A stretch of 64,000 nucleotides of DNA from an uncultured Bacilli bacterium (GCA_934149105.1 CAKPDP010000004.1:1-64000); one strand, 5' to 3'. Shown: positions 25,662-33,816, numbered from the stretch's first letter. Notes: generated from the letters alone by a model not told the origin. Program-made: numbers and translations.

Positions 25662-25692
25662 AAAAAACAAATGATTATTTCATTTGTTTTTT
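25662..25692 (+). terminator. Intrinsic terminator after the hybrid kinase
   Basis: AAAAAACAAATGA and TCATTTGTTTTTT form a 13-bp perfect stem with a 5-base loop. It lies just before the next gene's ribosome site. Confidence 0.8.
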
Positions 25693-25720
25693 AAAGAAAA
25701 TATCCTTAAGGAGTGATAAT

Positions 25721-26659
25721 ATGCTTAATAAATTCAAAAAAAATCTGACCAAAAAGAATCTTATTATTAGCCTAATTATCTTAATTATAATAATATTAAT
25801 AGTTATACTTATTTTAAGATTTCGTAAAAATACTTCTAGTCATAGTATAGATTATAATTTAAACACGTATACTAATTCCTATAATTATTCTGAAGATGGT
25901 TTTTATACCGATAATGATCTAGAAGTAGAGGTTACTAATTCTGCAGCTATTCTTAAATATGATGATTTAAAAGGTGAAATAGTATCCTATAATCCTACTA
26001 CTAAAGAAAGTACAAGTATTACTATTTTAGATGAAGAAAATAATAATATTAATAATAAAATTAGTAGTTTTGAACAAATTAATTATAATGGTAATGTTTA
26101 TGCCTTTGCTAGAGATGGTAAAGCCCATCAGTTATTAACTGATAAAAACACTGATAATACTTATCAATCTCAAGTAATTCCCACTAAAACTAAAGTTTCT
26201 AGAATTGTCAAAAATGATGATAATAGTCTATCTAATTATAATTTTGTTAATGAAAATAACATGCTCTATAATTCGGAAGGTGATCTATATAAAACTTGGG
26301 TTTATAACTATGAAGATAAAATTTATCTTTACAAAAATGCTGGAGTGGCCTATCTAAGTCCTTACGATGTCTTTACTGATGACGATAAATATACCATTAG
26401 TTTTAAATATATTTTAATAGAAAACGATAATATTTATTTAGTTACTGATAAAGATGTTGTCTATCAAATAGTTTCTACTAACAATTCTTATGGCTTATCT
26501 AGAATTAATACTTTTATTGATATGCTATATGGTGATTATAACGAAGAAACAAAAACCTATAGTACTATAACCATTAATTTAAAAGATAAGACAACTATTA
26601 ATTTAAAAAATGCTACTTTTATTGATAGCTATATAATAATAAATCAATTATATTCATAG
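25721..26659 (+). CDS. Hypothetical membrane-anchored extracytoplasmic protein
   Basis: The 312-residue protein has a basic start, one membrane helix (LIISLIILIIIILIVILIL, about 14-33) and about 280 residues outside, rich in Asn, Tyr, Asp and Thr. The outer part has repeated short beta-type strands (KIYLYKNAGVAYLSPYD, NIYLVTDKDVVYQI) that could form a propeller-like fold; this is inference. No family recognised. AAGGAGTGATAAT precedes the ATG. It is followed directly by a frameshifted gene for another membrane protein. Confidence 0.75.
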   Translation: MLNKFKKNLTKKNLIISLIILIIIILIVILILRFRKNTSSHSIDYNLNTYTNSYNYSEDGFYTDNDLEVEVTNSAAILKYDDLKGEIVSYNPTTKESTSITILDEENNNINNKISSFEQINYNGNVYAFARDGKAHQLLTDKNTDNTYQSQVIPTKTKVSRIVKNDDNSLSNYNFVNENNMLYNSEGDLYKTWVYNYEDKIYLYKNAGVAYLSPYDVFTDDDKYTISFKYILIENDNIYLVTDKDVVYQIVSTNNSYGLSRINTFIDMLYGDYNEETKTYSTITINLKDKTTINLKNATFIDSYIIINQLYS

Positions 26660-26664
26660 AGGAA

Positions 26665-27196
26665 GTGAACCATAAAAAAATAATAATTGCAATTATTACC
26701 TTCCTATTATTCTTAGGTCCAGTATCGGCTTTTAAATAATAAGCCTGAATTTTTGGAAGAAAAAATAAAGAACTTTTCTTCCCAAAACAATTATAATTAT
26801 TCTGAGACTACAGAAGTACCACCACATCTAGTGGGTTATAATATTGTTAAAAACTATTCTGTTATAAATAAGCAATCTAAAGAAGCTATTGATATATATA
26901 AATTTACAGATTCTGATAATGCTACTAATTACTTTAAAAATACTCATGATGAAATTATTAATAATTTATCTGATACTGATAGTTATAATATAGATAATAG
27001 TGATAAAATCAATTGTAGTTATATCAAAGCTAAATTAAATGATGATAGATATTTTTATTTAGTTAATTTTAATAAATTAATATATCCTCAATTTAACTAT
27101 TTACTCTATATCATAATCCCTATAGCAATAATAATTTTAATAGTCATCTCTTTACTAATTCTAAAAAAGAGAAAAGCTGAAAAAGCTCTTATATAA
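26665..27196 (+). pseudogene. Secreted/membrane protein gene with a frameshift after its signal peptide
   Basis: The 5' part encodes a signal peptide (KKIIIAIITFLLFLGPVSAF) and hits TAATAA at 26737. The rest (PEFLEEKIKNFSSQNNYNYS to a C-terminal membrane helix YIIIPIAIIILIVISLLIL and KKRKAEK) lies in the next frame. Removing one T from the run at 26730-26733 joins the two into a protein of about 170 residues. The start is also odd: GAGGAAGTG is correctly spaced before an ATA (26672), not an ATG, with GTG at 26665 the only close alternative. Recent pseudogene, sequencing error or recoding are all possible. Confidence 0.6.
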
Positions 27197-27239
27197 TTTT
27201 TACAAATTATATAAAAAGTGCTATATTTTAAACACATCA

Positions 27240-27321
27240 AGTTAAATATTTAATCTGAAGAGTTGGGGTATTCAAGCTAAAGTGAGAATTAAAATAGTTA
27301 TCTATCCTGAGATAGAATACT
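27240..27321 (+). other. Non-coding stretch upstream of a terminator
   Basis: Between the frameshifted gene and the sigma factor there is no open frame. The stretch has a CTATC-ctga-GATAG hairpin at 27302-27315 and then a strong terminator. It may be a small RNA or just the 3' UTR of the previous gene. Confidence 0.3.
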
Positions 27322-27354
27322 AAAACTAGATATTATTTAAATGTCTAGTTTTTT
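27322..27354 (+). terminator. Intrinsic terminator
   Basis: AAAACTAGA and TCTAGTTTT pair around a 13-base loop and are followed by TT. Confidence 0.75.
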
Positions 27355-27370
27355 GCGGGGTATAATTCCT

Positions 27371-27399
27371 TTGACAAGAGCAATTAAATTTGTTAAAAT
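27371..27399 (+). promoter_or_regulatory. Promoter of the second sigma-factor gene
   Basis: TTGACA (27371-27376), a 17-bp spacer and TAAAAT (27394-27399) with TG upstream. It looks like a housekeeping promoter. Confidence 0.7.
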
Positions 27400-27437
27400 A
27401 GTAACTCAACTAAAAGAAAAAAAGGAGGAATTTTACT

Positions 27438-28934
27438 ATGAATAGTGAATTACAGAAATGTTTAAGTAAAATTTTACCAACTATTTCTACTAAAAAAGAG
27501 GCTTTAGTAGAAGTATCAAAAATAGTAAGGGTTTTAGAAACTAATGAAAATACTAATTTAAAAGATTATGAGGATATAATTTCTAATTTATCTACTTGTC
27601 CAGAAATAACTAAATTAATGAGTATCTTAATACCTAATAAAGAAGTAAGCAGAAAAGAAATAGAGAAGATAAGTTCTAATCCTCTCTTTGTAGGTGTTAT
27701 AGAAAATTATTGCTCCTTCCAAAATATAACTATTATTGAAAATAATCCTTCTGAAATAATTACTAAAGAAGATAAAGACTTATTTTTAAAAGCTCAACAA
27801 GGAGATAATAAAGCTATGGAAATACTTTTAAAGAAAAACGAAGGCTTAGTAGCAAAGTTTTTAAAAAGTTACATAACTCCTGATATTGAACCAGAAGATA
27901 TGATGCAAGATGGTAGAATAGCCTTAATGCGTGCTATAAGATTATATAATCCTAGTAAAAATTGCCGCTTTTCTACTTTAGCCTCTATCTTTATTAAGTT
28001 TAGTCTTAATAATACTAAACGTACCACCAATAGGGGACTTTATTATTCTGCTCACGCTAGAGAAAAATTAAATAGATATAATAAAGCTATAATAAATTTC
28101 CAAATGCTTAATGGTAGAAAGCCTAGTTCAGAAGAATTATCAGAAATTTTATCTCTTCCCCTTTCTACAATTGAAAATCTAACTAAATATAATAGTACTC
28201 CTTTAAGTATTAACCAAGAAGTAGGACCAGATAGTGATGTTACTTTAGAAGCTTGTGTAGCAGATCATAGTGTTAATTTAGAAAAATCTTATATCACAAA
28301 AGATTTTCAATTAAGATTTCGTAAATTCTTAGAAGAAGCCCCTATATCTGAAAAAGAAAGAATTATCCTAGAACGTCGTAATGGGTTTAATTCTTCTCCT
28401 CAAACCCATCAAGAAATAGGTTTAGATTTAGGAATAACTAAAGAGCGTGTTCGTCAAATAGAAGCAGCAGCTTTAAGAAAACTAAGAAAATCTCCTCAAT
28501 TATTAGAATTTGTTTCTTACTTAGAACGACCTAATGAAGATCTAACTAAATTATTATTTTTTAACTATCAAAATAGTGATAATAGAGCTACTAAGAGTTT
28601 AGATAAAGCTTATCAAAAACATAGAGAAGAACTATTTAAAACCTCTGATTTAATAGAATATTTTCATACTTTAGGATATACTACTAGTGATTTCTATGTT
28701 GTTTTATCAACTCTAAATAACGAAGAATTAGCTATAATTAATAATTACTATGATGGTAATTATCATAAAAGAGAATATCCTTTAGAAGTTCCTTCTAACA
28801 ATTCCCAAGATTTATACTTTATCTTAGATAATAGATTATTAAAAGGTTTTTCTACTCAAGTCTTAGAAGGTACTATTGATATGCCTAAACCAAAAGTTAA
28901 AACTAGAAAGAGATCCTATTCTAGAGCTAAATAA
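27438..28934 (+). CDS. Divergent sigma-70 family factor with long N- and C-terminal extensions
   Basis: The 498-residue protein has a clear sigma core: region 2 at about 128-198 (PEDMMQDGRIALMRAIRLYN, then CRFSTLASIFIKFSL), region 3 at about 205-255 and region 4.2 at about 300-350 (GITKERVRQIEAAALRKLRK). The two tryptophans of the -10 melting segment in RpoD (ATWWIRQ) are replaced by SIFIKFS. About 115 residues precede the core and 145 follow it. The tail contains VLSTLNNEELAIINNYYDG, a weak look-alike of region 4, and ends very basic (KVKTRKRSYSRAK). Its target genes are unknown. Own promoter and terminator. Confidence 0.85.
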   Translation: MNSELQKCLSKILPTISTKKEALVEVSKIVRVLETNENTNLKDYEDIISNLSTCPEITKLMSILIPNKEVSRKEIEKISSNPLFVGVIENYCSFQNITIIENNPSEIITKEDKDLFLKAQQGDNKAMEILLKKNEGLVAKFLKSYITPDIEPEDMMQDGRIALMRAIRLYNPSKNCRFSTLASIFIKFSLNNTKRTTNRGLYYSAHAREKLNRYNKAIINFQMLNGRKPSSEELSEILSLPLSTIENLTKYNSTPLSINQEVGPDSDVTLEACVADHSVNLEKSYITKDFQLRFRKFLEEAPISEKERIILERRNGFNSSPQTHQEIGLDLGITKERVRQIEAAALRKLRKSPQLLEFVSYLERPNEDLTKLLFFNYQNSDNRATKSLDKAYQKHREELFKTSDLIEYFHTLGYTTSDFYVVLSTLNNEELAIINNYYDGNYHKREYPLEVPSNNSQDLYFILDNRLLKGFSTQVLEGTIDMPKPKVKTRKRSYSRAK

Positions 28935-28939
28935 TTATT

Positions 28940-28968
28940 AAAAATTCTATCCAAGCGATAGAATTTTT
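28940..28968 (+). terminator. Intrinsic terminator after the sigma-factor gene
   Basis: AAAAATTCTATC and GATAGAATTTTT form a 12-bp perfect stem with a 5-base loop. Confidence 0.85.
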
Positions 28969-29163
28969 AAACTTTTTAAAACAACGAACAGTCTATTAGT
29001 AACATTATGTTATAATCATTAGTTCGACGATTTTTGAAGACAGAAGACCTCCTAACTCCCTTTTTAAATTTTTTACGAATATAAAAACTGTCAACTTGTG
29101 AGACATCGTTAGTTAATAAATACCTATCATCACTAAATTGAGATAATAAAATTATTCTTATTT

Positions 29164-29190
29164 TTAGCAAATATTTATTGACATTGCTAA
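29164..29190. promoter_or_regulatory. CIRCE-like operator 1 (overlaps the -35 box of hrcA)
   Basis: TTAGCAAAT-N9-CATTGCTAA has exactly the 27-bp size of a CIRCE element, with perfect TTAGCA/TGCTAA outer halves. It lies inside a longer TTTTTAGCAA/TTGCTAAAAA inverted repeat and covers the -35 hexamer. Confidence 0.65.
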
Positions 29191-29206
29191 AAAATAGTAA
29201 TATAAT
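29178..29206 (+). promoter_or_regulatory. Promoter of the hrcA heat-shock operon
   Basis: A perfect consensus: TTGACA (29178-29183), a 17-bp spacer, TATAAT (29201-29206). Confidence 0.9.
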
Positions 29207-29210
29207 GAAT

Positions 29211-29237
29211 TTAGCAGTGATAAAATAGTACTGCTAA
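29211..29237. promoter_or_regulatory. CIRCE operator 2 (downstream of the -10 box of hrcA)
   Basis: TTAGCAGTG-N9-TACTGCTAA is a 27-bp inverted repeat with one mismatch at the inner end. It sits where the HrcA operator normally lies, at the transcription start and just before hrcA. Confidence 0.85.
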
Positions 29238-29249
29238 GGAAGTGATGCT

Positions 29250-30239
29250 GTGCTAAGTAAAAGACAAAATGATATTTTAAAAAATATCGTTGAAGAATAT
29301 ATAAAGACTGCTAAACCAGTAAGCTCTAGTGGTATCTGTGAACGTTTAAATTGTTCTAGTGCCACTGTTAGAAACGAAATGGTTGAACTAGAAGAATTAG
29401 GCTATCTAGAAAAAAATCATTTTGCCTCTGGCCGAAGCCCTAGTGAAACTGGCTATAAATATTATGTTGAAAATCTTATGACTCCTAAAACTATGACAGG
29501 GGAGGATATGTTGAAACTTCAAACTATTTTCCATAATAATTCTTTAGATATTTCTGATACTATAAAAAAAAGTATTGAAATAATTTCTGAGATAACTAAC
29601 TATACTACTGTTGTTCTTGATAATAATTCTAAAGATAATAGATTGAAGAAAGTAGAAACAGTTCCGTTGGATCGCAATAAAGTTTTAACTATCGTTATAA
29701 CTGATAAAGGTTATGTTGAACATAAAACTTTAACTCTCCCTGATACTATTGAAGTAGATGAAGTAAGAAAAACTGTTGAATTAATAAACAAATTACTAAT
29801 AGGAACTCCTATTAATGAAGTATCAGAAAAATTAGAGTATGAAATAAAACCTATTATTGGTAAATATGTTAAACAACATGAAGTTTTATATAATGCTTTC
29901 CATGATGCTTTCTCGGAATTTACCACTAAAGCTACTGATACAGCTTTCGCTGGTAAAAGTAATTTCTTAAAACAACCAGAATTCAGTAATATTGATAAAG
30001 TAAAAGAATTATTAACTAAATTTGATGATGTTTCTAACATTACTGAAGAAAAAGAAAATGGCATAAATATCTATATCGGCCATGATAATGAATTCTCATC
30101 TGATGTTTCCATTATCAAAACTAAATATAATTATAATGGTGAAGAAGGAACCATCGCTATCATAGGTCCTAAGCGTATGGAATATGATAGAGTAGTGTCC
30201 TTACTTGATTACTTAAAAAATAATCTTGATAATAAATAG
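29250..30239 (+). CDS. hrcA: Heat-inducible transcription repressor HrcA
   Basis: Represses class I heat-shock genes by binding CIRCE. The N-terminal winged helix is typical (LSKRQNDILKNIVEEYIKTAKPVSS, CSSATVRNEMVELEELGYLE, SGRSPSETGYKYYV). The GAF-like middle and C-terminal IIGPKRMEYDRVVSLLDYL are also present. At 329 residues it is normal. It starts with GTG (the ATG five bases upstream is out of frame), with GGAAGTGAT before it. Two CIRCE-type sites flank its promoter, so it is self-regulated. Confidence 0.95.
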   Translation: MLSKRQNDILKNIVEEYIKTAKPVSSSGICERLNCSSATVRNEMVELEELGYLEKNHFASGRSPSETGYKYYVENLMTPKTMTGEDMLKLQTIFHNNSLDISDTIKKSIEIISEITNYTTVVLDNNSKDNRLKKVETVPLDRNKVLTIVITDKGYVEHKTLTLPDTIEVDEVRKTVELINKLLIGTPINEVSEKLEYEIKPIIGKYVKQHEVLYNAFHDAFSEFTTKATDTAFAGKSNFLKQPEFSNIDKVKELLTKFDDVSNITEEKENGINIYIGHDNEFSSDVSIIKTKYNYNGEEGTIAIIGPKRMEYDRVVSLLDYLKNNLDNK

Positions 30240-30251
30240 AAAAGAGGAATT

Positions 30252-30884
30252 ATGAGTAAAAATAAAAATAAACATTCTGAAAAGAATAAAGAAGTAACTG
30301 AAGAAACTATAACTAATCCTGAAAAAGAATGTTCTTGTGAAAACTGTCATTGTGAAGAATCTTCTTCTGAAAAAGAATGCTCTTGTCATGACAGCTGTGA
30401 AGAAAATTCTTCTAAAGAACATGATTTAGAAGTAAAATTAGAACAAGCTACTAACAAAGTAGCAGCCCTTCAAGAAGCTTTATTAAGAAATCAAGCTGAC
30501 TTACAAAATTACAAACGTAGAAAAGATGAAGAGACAGCTAAATTACTTAAATACTCTGAAGAAGGAATAGTTAAAGATTTCTTACCAATAATTGATAACT
30601 TTGAACGAGCTATCAAAATGGATGATAATGATTTATCTGATGAAGTTTCTAAATTCTTAGAGGGCTTCAAAATAATCTATACTAATACTTTAAGTTTATT
30701 AAATAAATATGAAGTAAAAGAAATTGAAGCCGAAGGTGTAGAATTTGATCCTACTTATCACCATGCTGTTTTAACTGAACATGATGATAATAAACCTGAA
30801 GGTGTCGTTTTAGAAGTTCTTCAAAAAGGCTATATTTATAAAGATCGTGTCATTAGACCTGCTATGGTCAAGGTTAATGGTTAA
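30252..30884 (+). CDS. grpE: Nucleotide exchange factor GrpE with a cysteine-rich N-terminal extension
   Basis: Releases ADP from DnaK. The coiled coil (LEVKLEQATNKVAALQEALL, RNQADLQNYKRR) and the C-terminal beta domain (GVEFDPTYHHAV, VLQKGYIYKDRVIRPAMVKV) are normal. The first 60 residues are not: seven cysteines at 27, 29, 32, 34, 43, 45 and 49 form CSCENCHC and CSCHDSC with nearby His and many Glu/Ser, like a metal or redox site. The disordered head of GrpE usually has no Cys. It starts 12 bases after hrcA and ends overlapping the next small frame. Confidence 0.93.
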   Translation: MSKNKNKHSEKNKEVTEETITNPEKECSCENCHCEESSSEKECSCHDSCEENSSKEHDLEVKLEQATNKVAALQEALLRNQADLQNYKRRKDEETAKLLKYSEEGIVKDFLPIIDNFERAIKMDDNDLSDEVSKFLEGFKIIYTNTLSLLNKYEVKEIEAEGVEFDPTYHHAVLTEHDDNKPEGVVLEVLQKGYIYKDRVIRPAMVKVNG

Positions 30885-31036
30885 TGTTAAAAGTTAAAAG
30901 TGATAATAAAGATAATTTAACTATTAATTATAATAAAGATGGCCAAGAAGAAGAATATGAAATATATATTGATGATAAATTAATAAATGATATTGATATT
31001 AATGATGAAAAAGGAAAGGTGAATAATAATGAGTAA
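30884..31036 (+). CDS. Predicted 50-residue acidic protein between grpE and dnaK
   Basis: The ATG overlaps the grpE stop (TAATG), a sign of translational coupling, and the frame ends 8 bases inside dnaK. The sequence begins MLKVKSDNKDNLTINYNKDG and contains EEEYEIYIDDKLINDIDIND, so it is highly acidic and probably a small beta-rich fold. The ribosome site of dnaK lies inside its last codons. Not recognised. It could be a true small heat-shock co-factor or a spacer that couples grpE to dnaK translation. Confidence 0.55.
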   Translation: MLKVKSDNKDNLTINYNKDGQEEEYEIYIDDKLINDIDINDEKGKVNNNE

Positions 31037-32879
31037 AATTATAGGTATTGACTTAGGAACCACAAATAGTTGTGTTTCTGTATATGATGGAGGCGAAGCT
31101 AAAGTAATCGCTAATGCTGAAGGTGGAAGAACTACTCCTTCTGTTGTTGCCTTCAAAAAAGGAGAAATGATTGTTGGTGAAAAAGCTAAACGTCAAGCAG
31201 TTATTAATCCCGAAACTATAAGTTCTATTAAAAGATTAATGGGAACTAACCAAAAAGTAAAAGCTAACGGTAAAGAATATACTCCTGAAGAAGTAAGTGC
31301 TATGATCTTAGGAGATCTAAAGAAAACTGCTGAAGCTTATTTAGGCGAAAAAGTAACTAAAGCTGTTATCACAGTACCTGCTTACTTTAATGATGCTCAA
31401 AGACAAGCTACTAAAAATGCTGGTAAAATCGCTGGCTTAGAAGTTGAAAGAATTATCAACGAACCAACTGCCGCTGCTCTAGCATATGGTCTAGATAAAC
31501 AAGATACTTCTGAAAAGATTTTAGTTTATGACTTAGGTGGTGGAACTTTCGATGTCTCTATCCTTGAATTAGGTGACGGTGTCTTTGAAGTATTATCAAC
31601 TTCTGGAAATAACCGTTTAGGTGGTGATGATTTCGATAATAGATTAGTTGACTACCTAGTTGATGAAATCAAGAAAGAAGAAAACGTTGACTTAAGAGAC
31701 GATAAAATGGCTATGCAAAGAATTAAAGAAGCTGCCGAAAAAGCTAAGAAAGATTTAAGTGGTATGACTACAACCAATATTTCCCTACCATTTATTGCTC
31801 AAGTAGATGGAACTCCTGTTAACTTTGAAACTGATATAACTAGAGCTAAATTTGAAGATTTAATTAGAGATCTAGTAGAAAGTACTAAAGAACCAGTAGA
31901 AAAGGCTTTAAAAGATGCTAAATTAACTACTAAAGATATTGATAAAGTAATCCTAGTAGGTGGATCTACTCGTATTCCTATGGTTCAAGAATTAGTTAAG
32001 AAAGAAACTGGTAAAGAGCCTTCTAAAGGTGTAAATCCTGATGAAGTAGTTTCTATGGGAGCTGCTATTCAAGGTGGTGTCTTAACAGGTGATGTTAATG
32101 ATGTCGTCTTACTAGATGTAACTCCATTATCTCTAGGAATTGAAACTCTTGGTGGTGTCATGACTGTCTTAATTCCTCGTAACACTACCATTCCAACTAG
32201 TAAGAGCCAAGTTTTCTCTACTGCCGCTGATAATCAACCAGCCGTTGATATCCATGTTCTTCAAGGAGAAAGACCAATGGCTAACGACAATAAGACTTTA
32301 GGAAACTTCCAACTTACTAATATCCCACCAGCACCACGTGGTGTACCTCAAATTGAAGTTACTTTCGATATTGATGCTAATGGTATTGTTAATGTTAAAG
32401 CTAAAGATTTAGGAACTAATAAAGAACAATCTATAACTATTACTGCAACTAATACTTTAACTGATGAAGAAATAGAAAAGATGCAAAAAGAAGCTGAAGC
32501 TAACAAAGAAGAAGATGCTAAGAAGAAAGAAAAAGCCGATGCTAAAAATGATGCTGAACAAACTATCTTCATGACTGAAAAAGCTATTAAAGATTTAGGC
32601 GATAAAGTTGATAGTAAAGATAAAGAAGAAGCTGAAAAATTAGTAGACGAAACTAAAAAAGCTTTAGAAACAGATGACGTTGACAAGATTAAATCATCTC
32701 GTGATAAGTTATTAGAGTGTGCTAATAAATTAGCAACTAAAGTTTATGAAGAAGCTGCTAAAGCTAACGGTGGTCAAGCTCCGAATATGGAAGACATGAT
32801 GAAAAATATGAATAATAACTCTCAAGAAGAAACTAAAAAAGATGACAACACTGTTGATGCTGAATTTGAAGAAAAATAA
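31029..32879 (+). CDS. dnaK: Chaperone DnaK (Hsp70)
   Basis: ATP-driven chaperone. The ATPase domain has IGIDLGTTNSCVSVYDG, VPAYFNDAQRQATK, YDLGGGTFDVSIL and VILVGGSTRIPMVQ. The substrate domain includes DVTPLSLGIETLGG, and the C-terminal lid ends in an acidic NTVDAEFEEK. At 616 residues it is typical for Firmicutes. AAAGGAAAGGTG precedes the ATG and lies within the upstream 50-residue frame. A hairpin follows the gene, so dnaK may be made in excess of dnaJ. Confidence 0.98.
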   Translation: MSKIIGIDLGTTNSCVSVYDGGEAKVIANAEGGRTTPSVVAFKKGEMIVGEKAKRQAVINPETISSIKRLMGTNQKVKANGKEYTPEEVSAMILGDLKKTAEAYLGEKVTKAVITVPAYFNDAQRQATKNAGKIAGLEVERIINEPTAAALAYGLDKQDTSEKILVYDLGGGTFDVSILELGDGVFEVLSTSGNNRLGGDDFDNRLVDYLVDEIKKEENVDLRDDKMAMQRIKEAAEKAKKDLSGMTTTNISLPFIAQVDGTPVNFETDITRAKFEDLIRDLVESTKEPVEKALKDAKLTTKDIDKVILVGGSTRIPMVQELVKKETGKEPSKGVNPDEVVSMGAAIQGGVLTGDVNDVVLLDVTPLSLGIETLGGVMTVLIPRNTTIPTSKSQVFSTAADNQPAVDIHVLQGERPMANDNKTLGNFQLTNIPPAPRGVPQIEVTFDIDANGIVNVKAKDLGTNKEQSITITATNTLTDEEIEKMQKEAEANKEEDAKKKEKADAKNDAEQTIFMTEKAIKDLGDKVDSKDKEEAEKLVDETKKALETDDVDKIKSSRDKLLECANKLATKVYEEAAKANGGQAPNMEDMMKNMNNNSQEETKKDDNTVDAEFEEK

Positions 32880-32894
32880 TTTATACCTAGGGTA

Positions 32895-32924
32895 GAAGTC
32901 CTAGTTTACTAGGACTTCTTCTTT
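32895..32924 (+). terminator. Hairpin between dnaK and the downstream gene
   Basis: GAAGTCCTAG and CTAGGACTTC form a 10-bp perfect stem with loop TTTA and a T-rich tail (TTCTTT). No new promoter is obvious behind it, so it probably terminates partially. Confidence 0.65.
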
Positions 32925-32947
32925 AAGGTTAAGAAAGGAGTACCAAT

Positions 32948-33811
32948 ATGGAAGAATTTACTATCGATCTAACTTTAAGAGATAAAGATGATACTAGATC
33001 TCTAACTATTAGAAAAAATCCTTTAGATAATACTTATAGTCTACTAATTCCCTTAGTTAAAGATAACCCTGATGGTTATCCTACTGATCTAGGTTTATCA
33101 ATGTCTATTCAAAGTTATCCTGAACAAGAAACTAAATTATTAGAAATTAAAGATACTGTTCTTGGAAATTATCTCCTAGGAACTGCCAATACCCAAAAAT
33201 ATTCTGGAATTGCCCCTTTAATAACTATTGCCGATGATTTTGATCTTAACTATCAATACTTTGATCTTAATGCCGAAACAAAGCTTAATCTTCTAAAACA
33301 ACTAGGAAAAGATATTGATAACGATTTACGCTTAAAAATTTTCTCTAGTGAGAAATTAGATGCTAACTTAGTTTCCGAGATCTTACACCAAAATCCTAAT
33401 ATTGGGGAAGCTTTAAGGACTTGTTTATCTAAAGTTGAACTAACTACTACCACTCCTCCCAAATTTAATTTACAAGCCTTACCTCTTGGTAAGTATTCTG
33501 ATTTTAAGATAACCCATAGATCTTCTGATCCTAATATTCCTGTAACTAGCATTGACTTTGATTTCTCTGATCCTCTATCCTTAACTTGGACTAAATTTAT
33601 TGATAAAAAAGGCTATAGCAGAACTCTAGATTTATCTAATCCTGAGAATAATTCCGTTCAGATCTTCCCAGAACTTGCTAAGTTCACTGCCGTAACTAAT
33701 GAACTTATTCAAAATCAAAGCCTAAATTCCCCAGTCTTTAATAGATTATTACTTGGAGACGCATCTTCTAATTGGTCTTCAATTACTCAAACAACTACTA
33801 AAAGGAGGTAA
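32948..33811 (+). CDS. Hypothetical protein encoded between dnaK and dnaJ
   Basis: The 287-residue soluble protein starts MEEFTIDLTLRDKDDTRSLT and has no signal peptide, membrane helix or J-like motif. The N-terminal half is beta-type and Asp-rich; the middle (AETKLNLLKQLGKDIDNDLR) is helical. I do not recognise the family. AAGAAAGGAG precedes the ATG. Its last codons contain the AAAGGAGG of dnaJ, so it is in the same transcript. Position suggests a chaperone-related role, but that is guilt by association only. Confidence 0.75.
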   Translation: MEEFTIDLTLRDKDDTRSLTIRKNPLDNTYSLLIPLVKDNPDGYPTDLGLSMSIQSYPEQETKLLEIKDTVLGNYLLGTANTQKYSGIAPLITIADDFDLNYQYFDLNAETKLNLLKQLGKDIDNDLRLKIFSSEKLDANLVSEILHQNPNIGEALRTCLSKVELTTTTPPKFNLQALPLGKYSDFKITHRSSDPNIPVTSIDFDFSDPLSLTWTKFIDKKGYSRTLDLSNPENNSVQIFPELAKFTAVTNELIQNQSLNSPVFNRLLLGDASSNWSSITQTTTKRR

Positions 33812-33816
33812 AATTA

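Noticed and set aside
28976..29170. Minus-strand 64-codon frame divergent from hrcA
   Set aside because: It starts with TTG inside the upstream CIRCE-like site, has no ribosome site and no recognisable family. A relic is possible but not supported.
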